A stretch of 64,000 nt of DNA from Burkholderia sp. Leaf177. GTDB lineage: Bacteria > Pseudomonadota > Gammaproteobacteria > Burkholderiales > Burkholderiaceae. The DNA is taken from assembly GCF_001424345.1 (NCBI RefSeq), contig NZ_LMPF01000025.1:394062-458061 (forward strand), given 5' to 3'. A program made the translations under genes and the position numbers. A model generated the notes under the pieces. The model ran no database searches, was not told the DNA's origin, and worked only from the letters and a program-made list of their open reading frames with translations. Positions 46,335 to 54,787 of this stretch are shown here, in pieces (position 1 is the first letter of the stretch; every line of letters starts with the position of its first letter).

Positions 46335-47172
46335 TAGTAACCCCTACATTGTTGATATCTGTCGAAAGCGTTTTGTTTGCATAGCGTTGACATGCGTGCG
46401 CCGCCCAAATGAAATGCAAGCGCGTCGCACTGCTGCATGTCAATCTTATATTCGCTAAAGCAATCCGCCTCGTGCGCTTCGCTCACTCCGCGCGCTGCAA
46501 TAGACAACACATCATTGCCCGTCGCGCTTTTCATGTATTCAAAAGGTTCGGCGTTGCCTAGCGGCGAACCTGTCTTGTCTGCAATTTCGTCAAGGCCCGA
46601 CGCTGGTGTTTGCACGGTTTGGCATCTGAGATTTGCACTACGCGCCACCATTCTCACGACCGAGAGTAGGAACGGCATCTCCGACTCTTTCACAGTTTCG
46701 AAAGGTGAAGGACTCAACCGCGCTTCCCGCTCGATACGCGCGTCAATCGCTGCATTGTATTCGCGCAGCGATTGACGATCCGGTTCTAAAACGTGTTGTA
46801 ATCAAACGGTGGTCTATCTGATCTATCTTGTCGCGCTGGCGGATCAAGCGTAAAGCCTCCGTTCTCGAAAGCATTCGTGGTCGCGCTGCCTTCCTGCAAG
46901 ATATCAACTGCACCATCACGCACATATGAAAGCAACGTCTGCAGCGTGTCCCGCGTGCTCTTGTCTAATTGCGAGTACCACGGGAAACCGCTTCGCAAAA
47001 ACGATTCTACGCGCTCCACAAGCGCCAGGTTCGATTCCCATATGTGCATATCCGCGCCCATTAGCATGGCGCGCCCTGCCTTCGTTTTATCGGCATCATC
47101 GCAGACGCTGAAGCGTTGCCCCTTACGCATCACGTAGCGGTAACCGTCATAACGCATCAATTCCGTTGTCAT
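46334..47172 (-). pseudogene. Toxin-like gene split by a one-base frameshift
   Basis: Two open frames abut: codons 1-128 from the ATG at 47172 end at TAG (46786-46788), while the -1 frame continues from there to a stop at 46334. The junction is a run of four A (46788-46791, T on the coding strand); one more T would join them into about 279 residues without a break, and the second frame reads EPDRQSLREYNAAIDARIERE across the region where it has no start codon. The second part contains GSPLGNAEPFEYM and a C-terminal tail with four cysteines ending CRGY, in the style of polymorphic-toxin C-termini. No signal peptide. It may be a frameshifted gene, a sequencing error, or, less likely, programmed frameshifting. 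Confidence 0.62.
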
Positions 47173-47240
47173 CCTGATTATTTCGTTGTTGTAATGCCCG
47201 TTACGCTAACGCACTTCCGCGCATGCCCATCTCAAAATAG

Positions 47241-47471
47241 CACGTCGCAATAACGCCAAAAGCTAGAACTACGTGTCAATACCCGCGAAAGGCGCAATGC
47301 GACAAGCTAAACGACGAAAAGGGTGAAGCGCACGAAGCGGAATGTCATACGATGTACGAATTCGAACTAGATCAATGTGAGTTCACACGCGCGATTTATA
47401 TCCATCCACTCAGCTATGCACTGTGCAAACAACACGCTTTTACGAACTACCAAACTTGTCGAGGTTACTGA
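47241..47471 (+). pseudogene. Orphan second copy of the toxin-like C-terminal tail
   Basis: A 76-codon open stretch with no start codon at its head (an internal ATG at 47353 would give 39 residues). Its last 48 residues align without gaps to the last 48 of the split gene on the other strand: 21 identities by eye, including EAHEA near the start, all four cysteines, and LCKQ.AF..Y..CRGY at the end. Residues before EAHEA show no clear match. It ends TGA directly followed by the ATG of the 95-residue gene, the same junction type as in copy 1. I read it as the remnant of a displaced toxin module that kept its partner gene. Confidence 0.65.
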
Positions 47472-47759
47472 ATGATGCCGTTCCAATACCTGCGTACGGA
47501 GTACGACTCGGATACCAAAACCCTTCGCCAGTTTTGGCTATCGGCGAGCGCGCTTGCTAATGTAAGCAATGTCCAAAAGCGCCCGTTTCTCGAAATTCCG
47601 GTGAACGATGAAACAACGCTGGATGACGAATCCGCGCGACGAATCGGTGCTTCCGTATTGATGTCCTTGGTTTCGCAATATCCCGAACTGCGCCCGCTCG
47701 TGTTATTAACGGATGGCAACGGACGCAATATAGTAGACGCGGCGGACGGCCGAAAATAA
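47472..47759 (+). CDS. Small protein, candidate immunity protein (copy 2)
   Basis: A 95-residue paralogue of the 94-residue protein at 46050-46334; shared pattern Y.SDT, SA.A.A, LDDESARRIGASVL and a PEL segment. It starts directly after the stop codon of the orphan tail (TGA-ATG) with GAGG about 8 bases upstream; a second ATG follows at once. No known domain. Keeping an intact small gene while the large partner is reduced to a tail is what is seen with orphan immunity genes, but that role is inferred. Confidence 0.65.
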   Translation: MMPFQYLRTEYDSDTKTLRQFWLSASALANVSNVQKRPFLEIPVNDETTLDDESARRIGASVLMSLVSQYPELRPLVLLTDGNGRNIVDAADGRK

Positions 47760-47968
47760 GAGGGTACGCGCGGACGAAGCATTGGTCCGCAAGTTGAACG
47801 ATCACACAACGCTGCACGGTTTTCGGATCGGGCTGGGTCAGCTAAGGTCGTTACATCGTCGGCCTCGGCTCACTAGTTCCAGCTTGAAGCATTAACGCCG
47901 CCATGCAAGTCCCGCCCGTGCGGAATTCGAGCGGGTCGCGCTGCAGCACGTCAACGCAACCCCTCCGC

Positions 47969-48898
47969 TCACCGCCCCATCCCCATCGCCATCTCCACGA
48001 ACTGTCGCCCCATCGGCGATAACACTCCAACCCTTCGCGTCACGATCCCGAACGTCTGCGACTTCGACTTGAAATCTATCGGCACCGTGCGCAGCATCCG
48101 ATGTTCGCAAAAAAGCCGCGCCACGCCCGCCGGCAGCACCGAAACCAGATCCACGCTGGATTGCAACAACGCCACCGTCACGAACGTCGATGCCGTCGAG
48201 ATCGCGCTCATCGGCACCTGCGCGCCAGCGAGATCCATCTCGCGCGCCAGCATGGCCTGCATGGGCATCGAGCTCGGGTACGTCACCCATCTGTGCCCGG
48301 CAAGATCGGCAAAACTCAGGCCGCCCGATGCAAACGGCGGATGGCCGTAACCCACCACCACCGACAACGGCTCGTCGCCCAGCGGCTGATAGTGATATTT
48401 CGACGGTTCGTCGCTGACAATCGAACGGCCGACCACGAGGTCCAGGCGCCCTTCGTCGAGCATCGACAACATGCGCGCGCTCGTGTCCTCGACGATTTCT
48501 ATCGATAAACCCGGGTTGCTTTCCTGCAAACTGTTCAAGATCGGCACGACGAGATCCGGCACCGAACCCATGATCGCGCCCACCGCCAGCCGACCGCCGG
48601 TTCCAGAGCGTATGTCGGCGACTTCCTGGCACAACGCGGTCAGGTCGGCGGCCAACAAACGCGCGTAGCGGATCACGCAGTGCCCAAACTGGTTCGGCAC
48701 GAGCCCCTTCTTCGCGCGCTCGAACAACGGTCCTTCGAGCATGGATTCAAGCTCGGCGAGCGCCTTGCTCGCGGCGGACTGCGTCATCGACATCGCGCTG
48801 GATGCTTTGTGCAGCGACTTGTGATCGTCGAGCGCAATCAGCAACTGGAGCTGCTTCATGCGCAAGCGGCTCATCAATACGTCGAGCGTGGATTTCAT
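47969..48898 (-). CDS. LysR-family regulator of the pentonate genes
   Basis: The 309-residue protein from MKSTLDVL at 48898; the longer frame adds 11 residues. Winged helix at about 10-70 (HKASSAMSMTQSAASKALAELE), then the periplasmic-binding-like effector domain. It resembles the GbpR type of LysR proteins that respond to sugars or sugar acids. It diverges from the dehydratase gene with a 118-base gap, so it most likely controls the two downstream catabolic genes. Confidence 0.88.
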   Translation of the reverse strand: MKSTLDVLMSRLRMKQLQLLIALDDHKSLHKASSAMSMTQSAASKALAELESMLEGPLFERAKKGLVPNQFGHCVIRYARLLAADLTALCQEVADIRSGTGGRLAVGAIMGSVPDLVVPILNSLQESNPGLSIEIVEDTSARMLSMLDEGRLDLVVGRSIVSDEPSKYHYQPLGDEPLSVVVGYGHPPFASGGLSFADLAGHRWVTYPSSMPMQAMLAREMDLAGAQVPMSAISTASTFVTVALLQSSVDLVSVLPAGVARLFCEHRMLRTVPIDFKSKSQTFGIVTRRVGVLSPMGRQFVEMAMGMGR

Positions 48899-49016
48899 GA
48901 TGTTCTGTGGGAGCTTTCGGGCGAGTCGCAAAAGCGATCACGAGATGGAAAGGTTTCACTATACAACGCCCGCGCGCTCGCCCTATAGTGGCCCCAAATC
49001 AAAATTGGAGACTGTC

Positions 49017-49937
49017 ATGACCCAACCGATCTACCGCGGCGTGTTTCCGGTCGCGCCAACCGTCTTCGACGCCGCCGGGCGGCTCGACCTGAATGGCCAG
49101 CGGCGCGCGATCGATTTCATGATCGATGCCGGATCGCACGGCCTGTGCATCCTCGCCAACTTCTCCGAACAATTCGCGCTCACCGACGACGAACGCTCGG
49201 CCGTCCAGAAGACCGTGCTGGAACACGTGGCGGGCCGCGTGCCGGTGATCGTGACGACCACCCACTTCAGCAGCGACGTCTGCGCCGCCCGCAGCCGCGC
49301 CGCGCAGGACGCGGGCGCCGCGATGGTCATGGTCATGCCGCCGTATCACGGCGCGACCATCCGCGTGGGCGAACGCGGCATCTACGAATTCTTCGCGCGG
49401 GTGTCCGACGCCATCGATATCCCGGTCATGATCCAGGACGCGCCCGTCGCCGGCACGCCGCTCTCGGCGCCCTTCCTCGCCAAGCTCGCGAAGGAAGTGG
49501 CGAACGTGTCGTACTTCAAGATCGAGACTGCGCAGGCGGCATCGAAGCTGCGCGAGTTGATCGAACTCGGCGGCGATGCGGTCGTCGGTCCGTGGGACGG
49601 CGAAGAAGCCATCACGCTGATCCCGGATTTCGATGCCGGCGCAACCGGCGCCATGACCGGCGGCGGTTATCCGGATGGCATCCGCAAGATCGTCGATGCC
49701 TACACCGCCGGCGACGCTGAACGCGCTGCCGTGCTTTACGAACAATGGCTGCCGCTCATCAACTATGAAAACCGCCAGTGCGGCCTCGCGGCTTGCAAGG
49801 CGCTGATGATGGAAGGCGGCGTGATCCGTTCGGACACGACCCGTCACCCGTTCGCGCCGATGCACCCCGCCACGCGCGCAGGTCTTTTGAGGGTCGCGCG
49901 CCGCCTCGATCCGCTCGTGCTGAGCTGGGGCAAGTAA
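49017..49937 (+). CDS. L-2-keto-3-deoxyarabonate dehydratase (DHDPS family)
   Basis: Class I aldolase-fold enzyme, 306 residues, converting L-2-keto-3-deoxyarabonate to 2-oxoglutarate semialdehyde. It matches the Azospirillum enzyme in memorable segments: GLCILANFSEQFALTDDER, VMPPYHGAT, DGEEAITL and TGAMTGGGYPDGIR. Schiff-base Lys168 is in SYFKIET. TTGGAG lies 6 bases before the ATG. The next gene encodes the enzyme for its product. The arabinose/arabonate upstream enzymes are not in this window. Confidence 0.88.
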   Translation: MTQPIYRGVFPVAPTVFDAAGRLDLNGQRRAIDFMIDAGSHGLCILANFSEQFALTDDERSAVQKTVLEHVAGRVPVIVTTTHFSSDVCAARSRAAQDAGAAMVMVMPPYHGATIRVGERGIYEFFARVSDAIDIPVMIQDAPVAGTPLSAPFLAKLAKEVANVSYFKIETAQAASKLRELIELGGDAVVGPWDGEEAITLIPDFDAGATGAMTGGGYPDGIRKIVDAYTAGDAERAAVLYEQWLPLINYENRQCGLAACKALMMEGGVIRSDTTRHPFAPMHPATRAGLLRVARRLDPLVLSWGK

Positions 49938-49991
49938 CGGTTTCCAGACACGCTTCTCTACACCCGACACCATCCGAGGAATCGAATCATC

Positions 49992-51575
49992 ATGGAAATT
50001 TCCAGCAATCTGCTGATCGGCAAAAAAAGTGTTGCCGGCACGAACGGCTCCATCAAGGGCGTCGATGCCGCCACCGGCGAACAACTCGCCCCGGCCTTCG
50101 GCGGCGCCACGTTGGGCCAACTCGAAGAAGCGTGCGCGCTTGCCTGGGCGGCATCGGATGTGTATCGCGAACTGCCGCTCGAAACGCGCGCGAAGTTCCT
50201 CGAAACGATCGCGCAAAATATCCTCGATATCGGCGATGTGCTGATCGAGCGGTGTATCGCGGAAAGCGGGCTGCCGCGTGGACGTATAGAGGGCGAACGC
50301 GGCCGGACCGTCGGCCAGTTGCGCATGTTCGCGGCGGTCGTGCGTGAAGGCGATTTCCTCGGCGTTCGTATTGATCCCGCTCAACCGCAACGCCAGCCGC
50401 TGCCGCGCGTGGATCTGCGTCTGCGTTACGTGCCGCTCGGCCCGGTCGCCGTGTTCGGCGCGAGCAATTTCCCGCTGGCATTTTCGGTAGCCGGTGGCGA
50501 CACCGCATCCGCATTTGCCGCGGGCTGCCCGGTGATCGCGAAGGCGCACTCGGCGCACCCGGGCACGTCGGCGCTGGTCGGCGCGGCCGTGCAAAAAGCG
50601 GTCGCGGATTGCGGTCTGCCAGAAGGCACGTTCTCCCTTCTCTTCGATAGTGGCCGCGATATTGGCCAGGGACTCGTATCGGATCGACGCATCAAGGCAG
50701 TGGGCTTTACTGGCTCGCGCGGCGGCGGCACGGCGTTGATGAAACTCGCGGCAGCGCGTCGCGAGCCGATTCCCGTCTACGCGGAAATGAGCAGCATCAA
50801 CCCGGTCCTGCTGTTCCCGAATGCGCTGAAGAATCGCGGCGCGGCGATTGGCAAGGCGTTCGCGAGTTCGCTTGCATTGGGCGCAGGACAGTTCTGCACG
50901 AATCCGGGACTGGTGCTCGCCGTCGATGGACCGGATCTCGATGCCTTCATTGAAGCGACCTCGGCTGCGTTGAGCGACATTCCGGCCGCGACCATGCTGA
51001 CGCCGGGCATTCACAAGGCATATGTATCGGCGCTCGCCAAGACGGCCGAACACGGCGATGTCAAGACGCTCGCGCGCGGCGCCGAAGCCAAGGGCGCAAC
51101 GCAAGGTCAGGCAGCATTGTTCTCGACGACGGCGCAAGCGTTCCGCGCCAATGTCGAGTTGCAGGAAGAGATCTTCGGCGCGGCCTCCCTGATCGTGAGA
51201 TGCCCGGATCTTTCCACGATGCTCGATCTGATCGAAGAGCTTGAAGGTCAGTTGACGGCGGCGCTGCATATCGATGAAGCCGATTACGCCGATGCCCGCA
51301 AGGTCCTCCCGGCGCTCGAACGCCGCACGGGACGCATTCTGGTGAACGGGTTCGGCACAGGCGTTGAAGTAGGCCATGCAATGGTCCATGGCGGCCCGTT
51401 CCCGTCCACCGCGGACGGACGTTCGACGTCGGTTGGAAGTCTCGCCATCGATCGTTTCCTGCGTCCGGTGAGCTATCAGGATCTGCCCGAAGGCCTGCTG
51501 CCCGATGCACTCAAGACGGACAATCCGCTCGGGCTGAATCGTCGTATCGATGGCAAGCTGCAGTTGGGCAAGTAA
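49992..51575 (+). CDS. 2-oxoglutarate semialdehyde (2,5-dioxovalerate) dehydrogenase
   Basis: NAD(P)-dependent aldehyde dehydrogenase, 527 residues, oxidising 2-oxoglutarate semialdehyde to 2-oxoglutarate. Catalytic Cys302 lies in GAGQFCTNPG and the general base Glu265 in VYAEMSSINP; the coenzyme region has FGASNFPLAFSVAGGDT and VGFTGSRGGG. The C-terminal GTGVEVGHAMVHGGPFP segment is typical of this subgroup. It follows the dehydratase gene by 54 bases. Confidence 0.92.
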   Translation: MEISSNLLIGKKSVAGTNGSIKGVDAATGEQLAPAFGGATLGQLEEACALAWAASDVYRELPLETRAKFLETIAQNILDIGDVLIERCIAESGLPRGRIEGERGRTVGQLRMFAAVVREGDFLGVRIDPAQPQRQPLPRVDLRLRYVPLGPVAVFGASNFPLAFSVAGGDTASAFAAGCPVIAKAHSAHPGTSALVGAAVQKAVADCGLPEGTFSLLFDSGRDIGQGLVSDRRIKAVGFTGSRGGGTALMKLAAARREPIPVYAEMSSINPVLLFPNALKNRGAAIGKAFASSLALGAGQFCTNPGLVLAVDGPDLDAFIEATSAALSDIPAATMLTPGIHKAYVSALAKTAEHGDVKTLARGAEAKGATQGQAALFSTTAQAFRANVELQEEIFGAASLIVRCPDLSTMLDLIEELEGQLTAALHIDEADYADARKVLPALERRTGRILVNGFGTGVEVGHAMVHGGPFPSTADGRSTSVGSLAIDRFLRPVSYQDLPEGLLPDALKTDNPLGLNRRIDGKLQLGK

Positions 51576-52077
51576 AGTCTCCGGCGAGTTTCAGCGCAGC
51601 GGTTCGACCGCTGCCCTGAATGCTCGCCACTCGTATGTTGAAACACCGGTCTTATACAACGCACGCGGGCCGCAGGCCGACCCGCTTTCGCGTAAATACT
51701 CAAAAAAATAAAAAGATTTTCGCGTGACTTGCTGCCGTTTCAATGGTTCTTCCAGCTCTCTCAGAGCGTCGTAATCCGACAGAACCTAGCTCGTTGCCGA
51801 CGAAACTACAGGTCGCTTTTACATGTTGCAGCGCACCTTGTCCGAAACAGCCAGCACAGGCATTTCCCACCTTCATGTTGGCGTGGATTACGCGCCCCGC
51901 TTGGCGTAGACCATGTGTTGACGCCGTCGCGCAGATGTCACATATTGGGTCCGCTCACTCAGCGCATGTCCAGCTTAGGGAGTCCGAAGCAATATCATCA
52001 TACGATCATCGTTTCGTCTGAATTAACCGGACGCGCAAGCGGTATGGACAACCCTTGTGTCCCGGGAGGTTTTTCGC
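51576..52077. other. Intergenic region of about 500 bases
   Basis: No gene was recognised. It begins with the nested hairpin listed separately and is A/T-rich around 51690-51725 (AAAAAAATAAAAAG-like). The remaining 350 bases contain only short frames without convincing starts. The promoter of the zinc-ribbon gene should lie at its right end. Confidence 0.5.
51583..51628 (+). terminator. 46-base nested hairpin after the dehydrogenase
   Basis: Three stacked stems: GGCGAG/CTCGCC outside, TTCAG/CTGAA in the middle, GCAGCGGT/ACCGCTGC inside with a TCG loop. It starts 7 bases after the stop codon. No T-run follows directly, so it may be a rho-assisted terminator or an mRNA 3' stabiliser. Confidence 0.55.
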
Positions 52078-53568
52078 ATGGCCCGTCTTTTGTTTCCATC
52101 GTCTGCCGAATCCGTGACGTGCTTGCGTTGCGGCAACTCCATCCTGAGCGACGCCGAGACCTGTCCGCATTGCGGCGCGGATCACGGCGGCGTCCGCACG
52201 TCCGGACAGGCTGAAGGCATCCCGAACGGACTGCGTTTGTTCGCCGCGCGCCGTGCTTCGATGGCGACGCCGTCACCTTATCCAAGTGTGCCCGAAGAAG
52301 CCGAATTCGCCGGAACCGGCGAGCAGCGCTGGGACAACTCGAAGAGCGTCACACTCGGCGCCGTCATGCTGGCGCTGATTGCCGGCGGCGTCATCTATTC
52401 GCAATCCGGCGATCGCGACGGTACCAAAGCGGAGACGCCGGCGGGGCACAGCGCATATGGCGCCATCGATATGAAAGCGGCGCGTGCCGTAACCGCGCCC
52501 GCGCCTGTGGTTCAACCGGCCGCAATTGCGGCGGCGCAGCCAGCACCTGCGCCCGTGTCCGCAGCGCCTGCTGTCGATACCAGCGCTCGCGTGCCGGCAA
52601 CATCGGCTGCGGCAATCGACAATCTGCAAGCTGCGCGCGATGCCATCGAGCGCGCCGATCTGACAACCGCACGGCGTCGGTTTTCGAAGATTCCGGCGGC
52701 GCAATTGAGCGCGGGCAACATGCAGCGAACCCAGTCCGAACTCGCAAATCTCGAACGCACGCGCGACAACCTCCTGCAAATGGCGCGCAGTTGCGAAGCG
52801 ACTGGTTCGTGGATATGCGTGCGTCAGAATGCGCGTGACGTACTGGCTATCGATGCAAGCAACGTGGAAGCGCAAACGCTCGTCGAACATGCGATCACGC
52901 GCTCGGGATGGCTGAACAAGACCGCGCCTCCGACCGCCCGCGCAACGCCGAAATCCAGCGTACCGACGCCGCTCGCGGCAACGCCTGCATCCCCGTCTCC
53001 GTCCCCGTCGTCTTCCGCGCGCAAGGTTGTATCGGTGCCGTCTGCGCCGTTGCGCCCGATCCCGGTCATGCCTGCAACGGTGGCGACATCCACGCAGGCA
53101 GCGCCGGTAGCCTCCGATTCCACGCGCGTGAGCACGGGGTCGCATGCGCCGCTGACATCGGCTGGAGACATTGCTGCGCCGCAAGCAGCGGTATCCGCAT
53201 CGACGTCTACATCGTCTTTCATTCCGATGCCCGATGGACCGGAAACGCCGGTCGCACGTGCGGCATCGCCGGCAACGCCTGCCGTGCGTACACCGTCACT
53301 GGACACGCAGCCGGTCACCGAAGCCGTACCCGTCCGCGCAAACGTGTCGCCGCCGTCCGCAACGATGATTCCTGCAAGCCAAGTCGCAACCAATCCGGCG
53401 CCGGTTATCGTCACTCGCACGCTTGCCGCAGGAGACAACTCACCGAACACGGTCCAACCGAAAACACCCGTCCGCAGCACGACAGACGCCGACGCCGAAG
53501 AGCGCGCGATTCTGGAATCGGGATGGTCCAAAGGGCAATCGTCGAAACAGCGACAGACGCCGCAATAG
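52078..53568 (+). CDS. Zinc-ribbon, single-membrane-span protein with Pro/Thr-rich tail
   Basis: The 496-residue protein is not recognised. Start at 52078 because GGGAGG lies 8 bases upstream; a GTG 21 bases earlier is possible. An N-terminal zinc ribbon has CLRCG and CPHCG (about residues 15-34). One membrane segment (VTLGAVMLALIAGGVIYS) follows at about 90-107. After an Ala/Pro linker there is a helical TPR-like stretch (DNLQAARDAIERADLTTARRRF, LANLERTRDNLLQMARSCE) with two further Cys, then a long Pro/Ser/Thr/Ala-rich tail. It is probably a membrane sensor or envelope protein. Confidence 0.72.
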   Translation: MARLLFPSSAESVTCLRCGNSILSDAETCPHCGADHGGVRTSGQAEGIPNGLRLFAARRASMATPSPYPSVPEEAEFAGTGEQRWDNSKSVTLGAVMLALIAGGVIYSQSGDRDGTKAETPAGHSAYGAIDMKAARAVTAPAPVVQPAAIAAAQPAPAPVSAAPAVDTSARVPATSAAAIDNLQAARDAIERADLTTARRRFSKIPAAQLSAGNMQRTQSELANLERTRDNLLQMARSCEATGSWICVRQNARDVLAIDASNVEAQTLVEHAITRSGWLNKTAPPTARATPKSSVPTPLAATPASPSPSPSSSARKVVSVPSAPLRPIPVMPATVATSTQAAPVASDSTRVSTGSHAPLTSAGDIAAPQAAVSASTSTSSFIPMPDGPETPVARAASPATPAVRTPSLDTQPVTEAVPVRANVSPPSATMIPASQVATNPAPVIVTRTLAAGDNSPNTVQPKTPVRSTTDADAEERAILESGWSKGQSSKQRQTPQ

Positions 53569-53706
53569 ACAGGCATAAAACGCGCAGCACCAGATTCACC
53601 AAGGAGACCGGAGGAGACACCAAGGCCGCGCCCGGAGACGCGGGCCACATTGATCAATGCGTGCAATAAACGTAGCCAAACACATTAAAACGACTCAAAC
53701 GACATC

Positions 53707-54777
53707 ATGCGCAAGACCGTACTCATGCTGTTCGCCCTGCTCGGGCTCGCCGGCTTGTCTGGCCACGCCCAGGCGCAGGCCGACTACAAGATTGTCACCG
53801 GACCGGAACGCGGCACTTATATTCAGATAGGCCAGGATCTCGCGAAATGGGTTGCCGATCCGATCAACATGAGCCTGGACGTGCTGGCATCGAAGGGCTC
53901 CGCCGAAAACGTCCAGCGCATGCGATACGAGCCGGGCGTGAAGTTCGCGCTCGTGCAATCGGACGTCTATCAGGCTTACCTCGATATGGCGAAAACCGGC
54001 AACTCCGAAGCGGGCAAGATCATTCAGCCACTGCGCCTGATCATGCCGCTTTATAACGAGGAGATTTATTTCGTGGTGCGCTCGGATTCGCCGATCAACT
54101 ACATTCACGAGATCAAGGACAAGAGCATCAGCGTGGGGTTGATCGGCAGCGGCACCGCGCAATCGGCGACCACGCTCTACAAGCTGATGTTCAACCAGGC
54201 GATACCCGAAGCGCAGACGCAGCATTACAGCAACGAGGACGCGCTTGCAAAGCTGATCGTTCGCAAGCTCGATGTGGCGATCATCGTCGCGGGGCAACCG
54301 GCGAAACTCTTCCAGGACCTGAATCCGGACCTGCTGAGCCAGATCAAGCTGCTGAAGCTCGATCCATCGGTGCCTGAAACCGCGCGCGCGGAGCAGACAT
54401 ATTTCCCGGCGACGATCCGCACGACGAGCTATCCGAACTGGATCAAGGAAGACTCGCCCACGCTGACCGTGAAGGCGTTTCTCGTGACCTACGACTACAA
54501 CCTTCGCGGCACGGTCGGGATGATGACGCAGTTCGCCGATTCGTTATGTACTCACTTCGATGAACTGCAGGCCAACGGCCATCCGAAATGGAAGCAGGTG
54601 AAACTAGAGTTGCCGCCGCTGAGCCGCGGCTGGAAATATTATCCGCCGATAGAAAAGCGCTTGCGCGCGTGCATCAAGCGGACTGCATCGGCGGGATCGG
54701 CCGCGCCGGCGACGCCGAGCGCACCCAAGCGCGCCTGCACCGATGCCGAGAAAGTGCTGATGCTGTGCAACGAATAG
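53707..54777 (+). CDS. TAXI-family TRAP transporter solute-binding protein
   Basis: Periplasmic binding protein, 356 residues, signal peptide cleaved near GHAQA. The TAXI hallmark is the early IVTGPERGTYIQIGQDLAKWV, followed by VLASKGSAENVQRM, FALVQSDVYQAYL, DKSISVGLIGSGTAQSA and DVAIIVAGQPAKLF. The C-terminus has a Pro/Ala linker and two Cys. No DctQM-type membrane subunits are adjacent, so it is an orphan receptor. It is convergent with the glucosidase gene, 10 bases apart. Confidence 0.85.
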   Translation: MRKTVLMLFALLGLAGLSGHAQAQADYKIVTGPERGTYIQIGQDLAKWVADPINMSLDVLASKGSAENVQRMRYEPGVKFALVQSDVYQAYLDMAKTGNSEAGKIIQPLRLIMPLYNEEIYFVVRSDSPINYIHEIKDKSISVGLIGSGTAQSATTLYKLMFNQAIPEAQTQHYSNEDALAKLIVRKLDVAIIVAGQPAKLFQDLNPDLLSQIKLLKLDPSVPETARAEQTYFPATIRTTSYPNWIKEDSPTLTVKAFLVTYDYNLRGTVGMMTQFADSLCTHFDELQANGHPKWKQVKLELPPLSRGWKYYPPIEKRLRACIKRTASAGSAAPATPSAPKRACTDAEKVLMLCNE

Positions 54778-54787
54778 CAGGCGCGGA

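Noticed and set aside
46780..46795. Programmed -1 ribosomal frameshifting at the ACG-TTT-TAG junction
   Set aside because: The run has only four T and does not form a standard X-XXY-YYZ slippery heptamer; no downstream structure was evident. Indel or sequencing error is simpler, so it is kept only as a minor alternative.
47376..47387. TGTGAGTTCACA palindrome resembling a CRP site
   Set aside because: The half-sites are separated by 2 bases instead of 6, and it lies inside the orphan tail sequence that aligns as coding DNA.
48999..51389. A 796-codon minus-strand open frame across the dehydratase and aldehyde dehydrogenase genes
   Set aside because: Antisense to two enzymes with intact catalytic residues; its translation is Arg/His/Ala-rich without any domain. 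Shadow frame.
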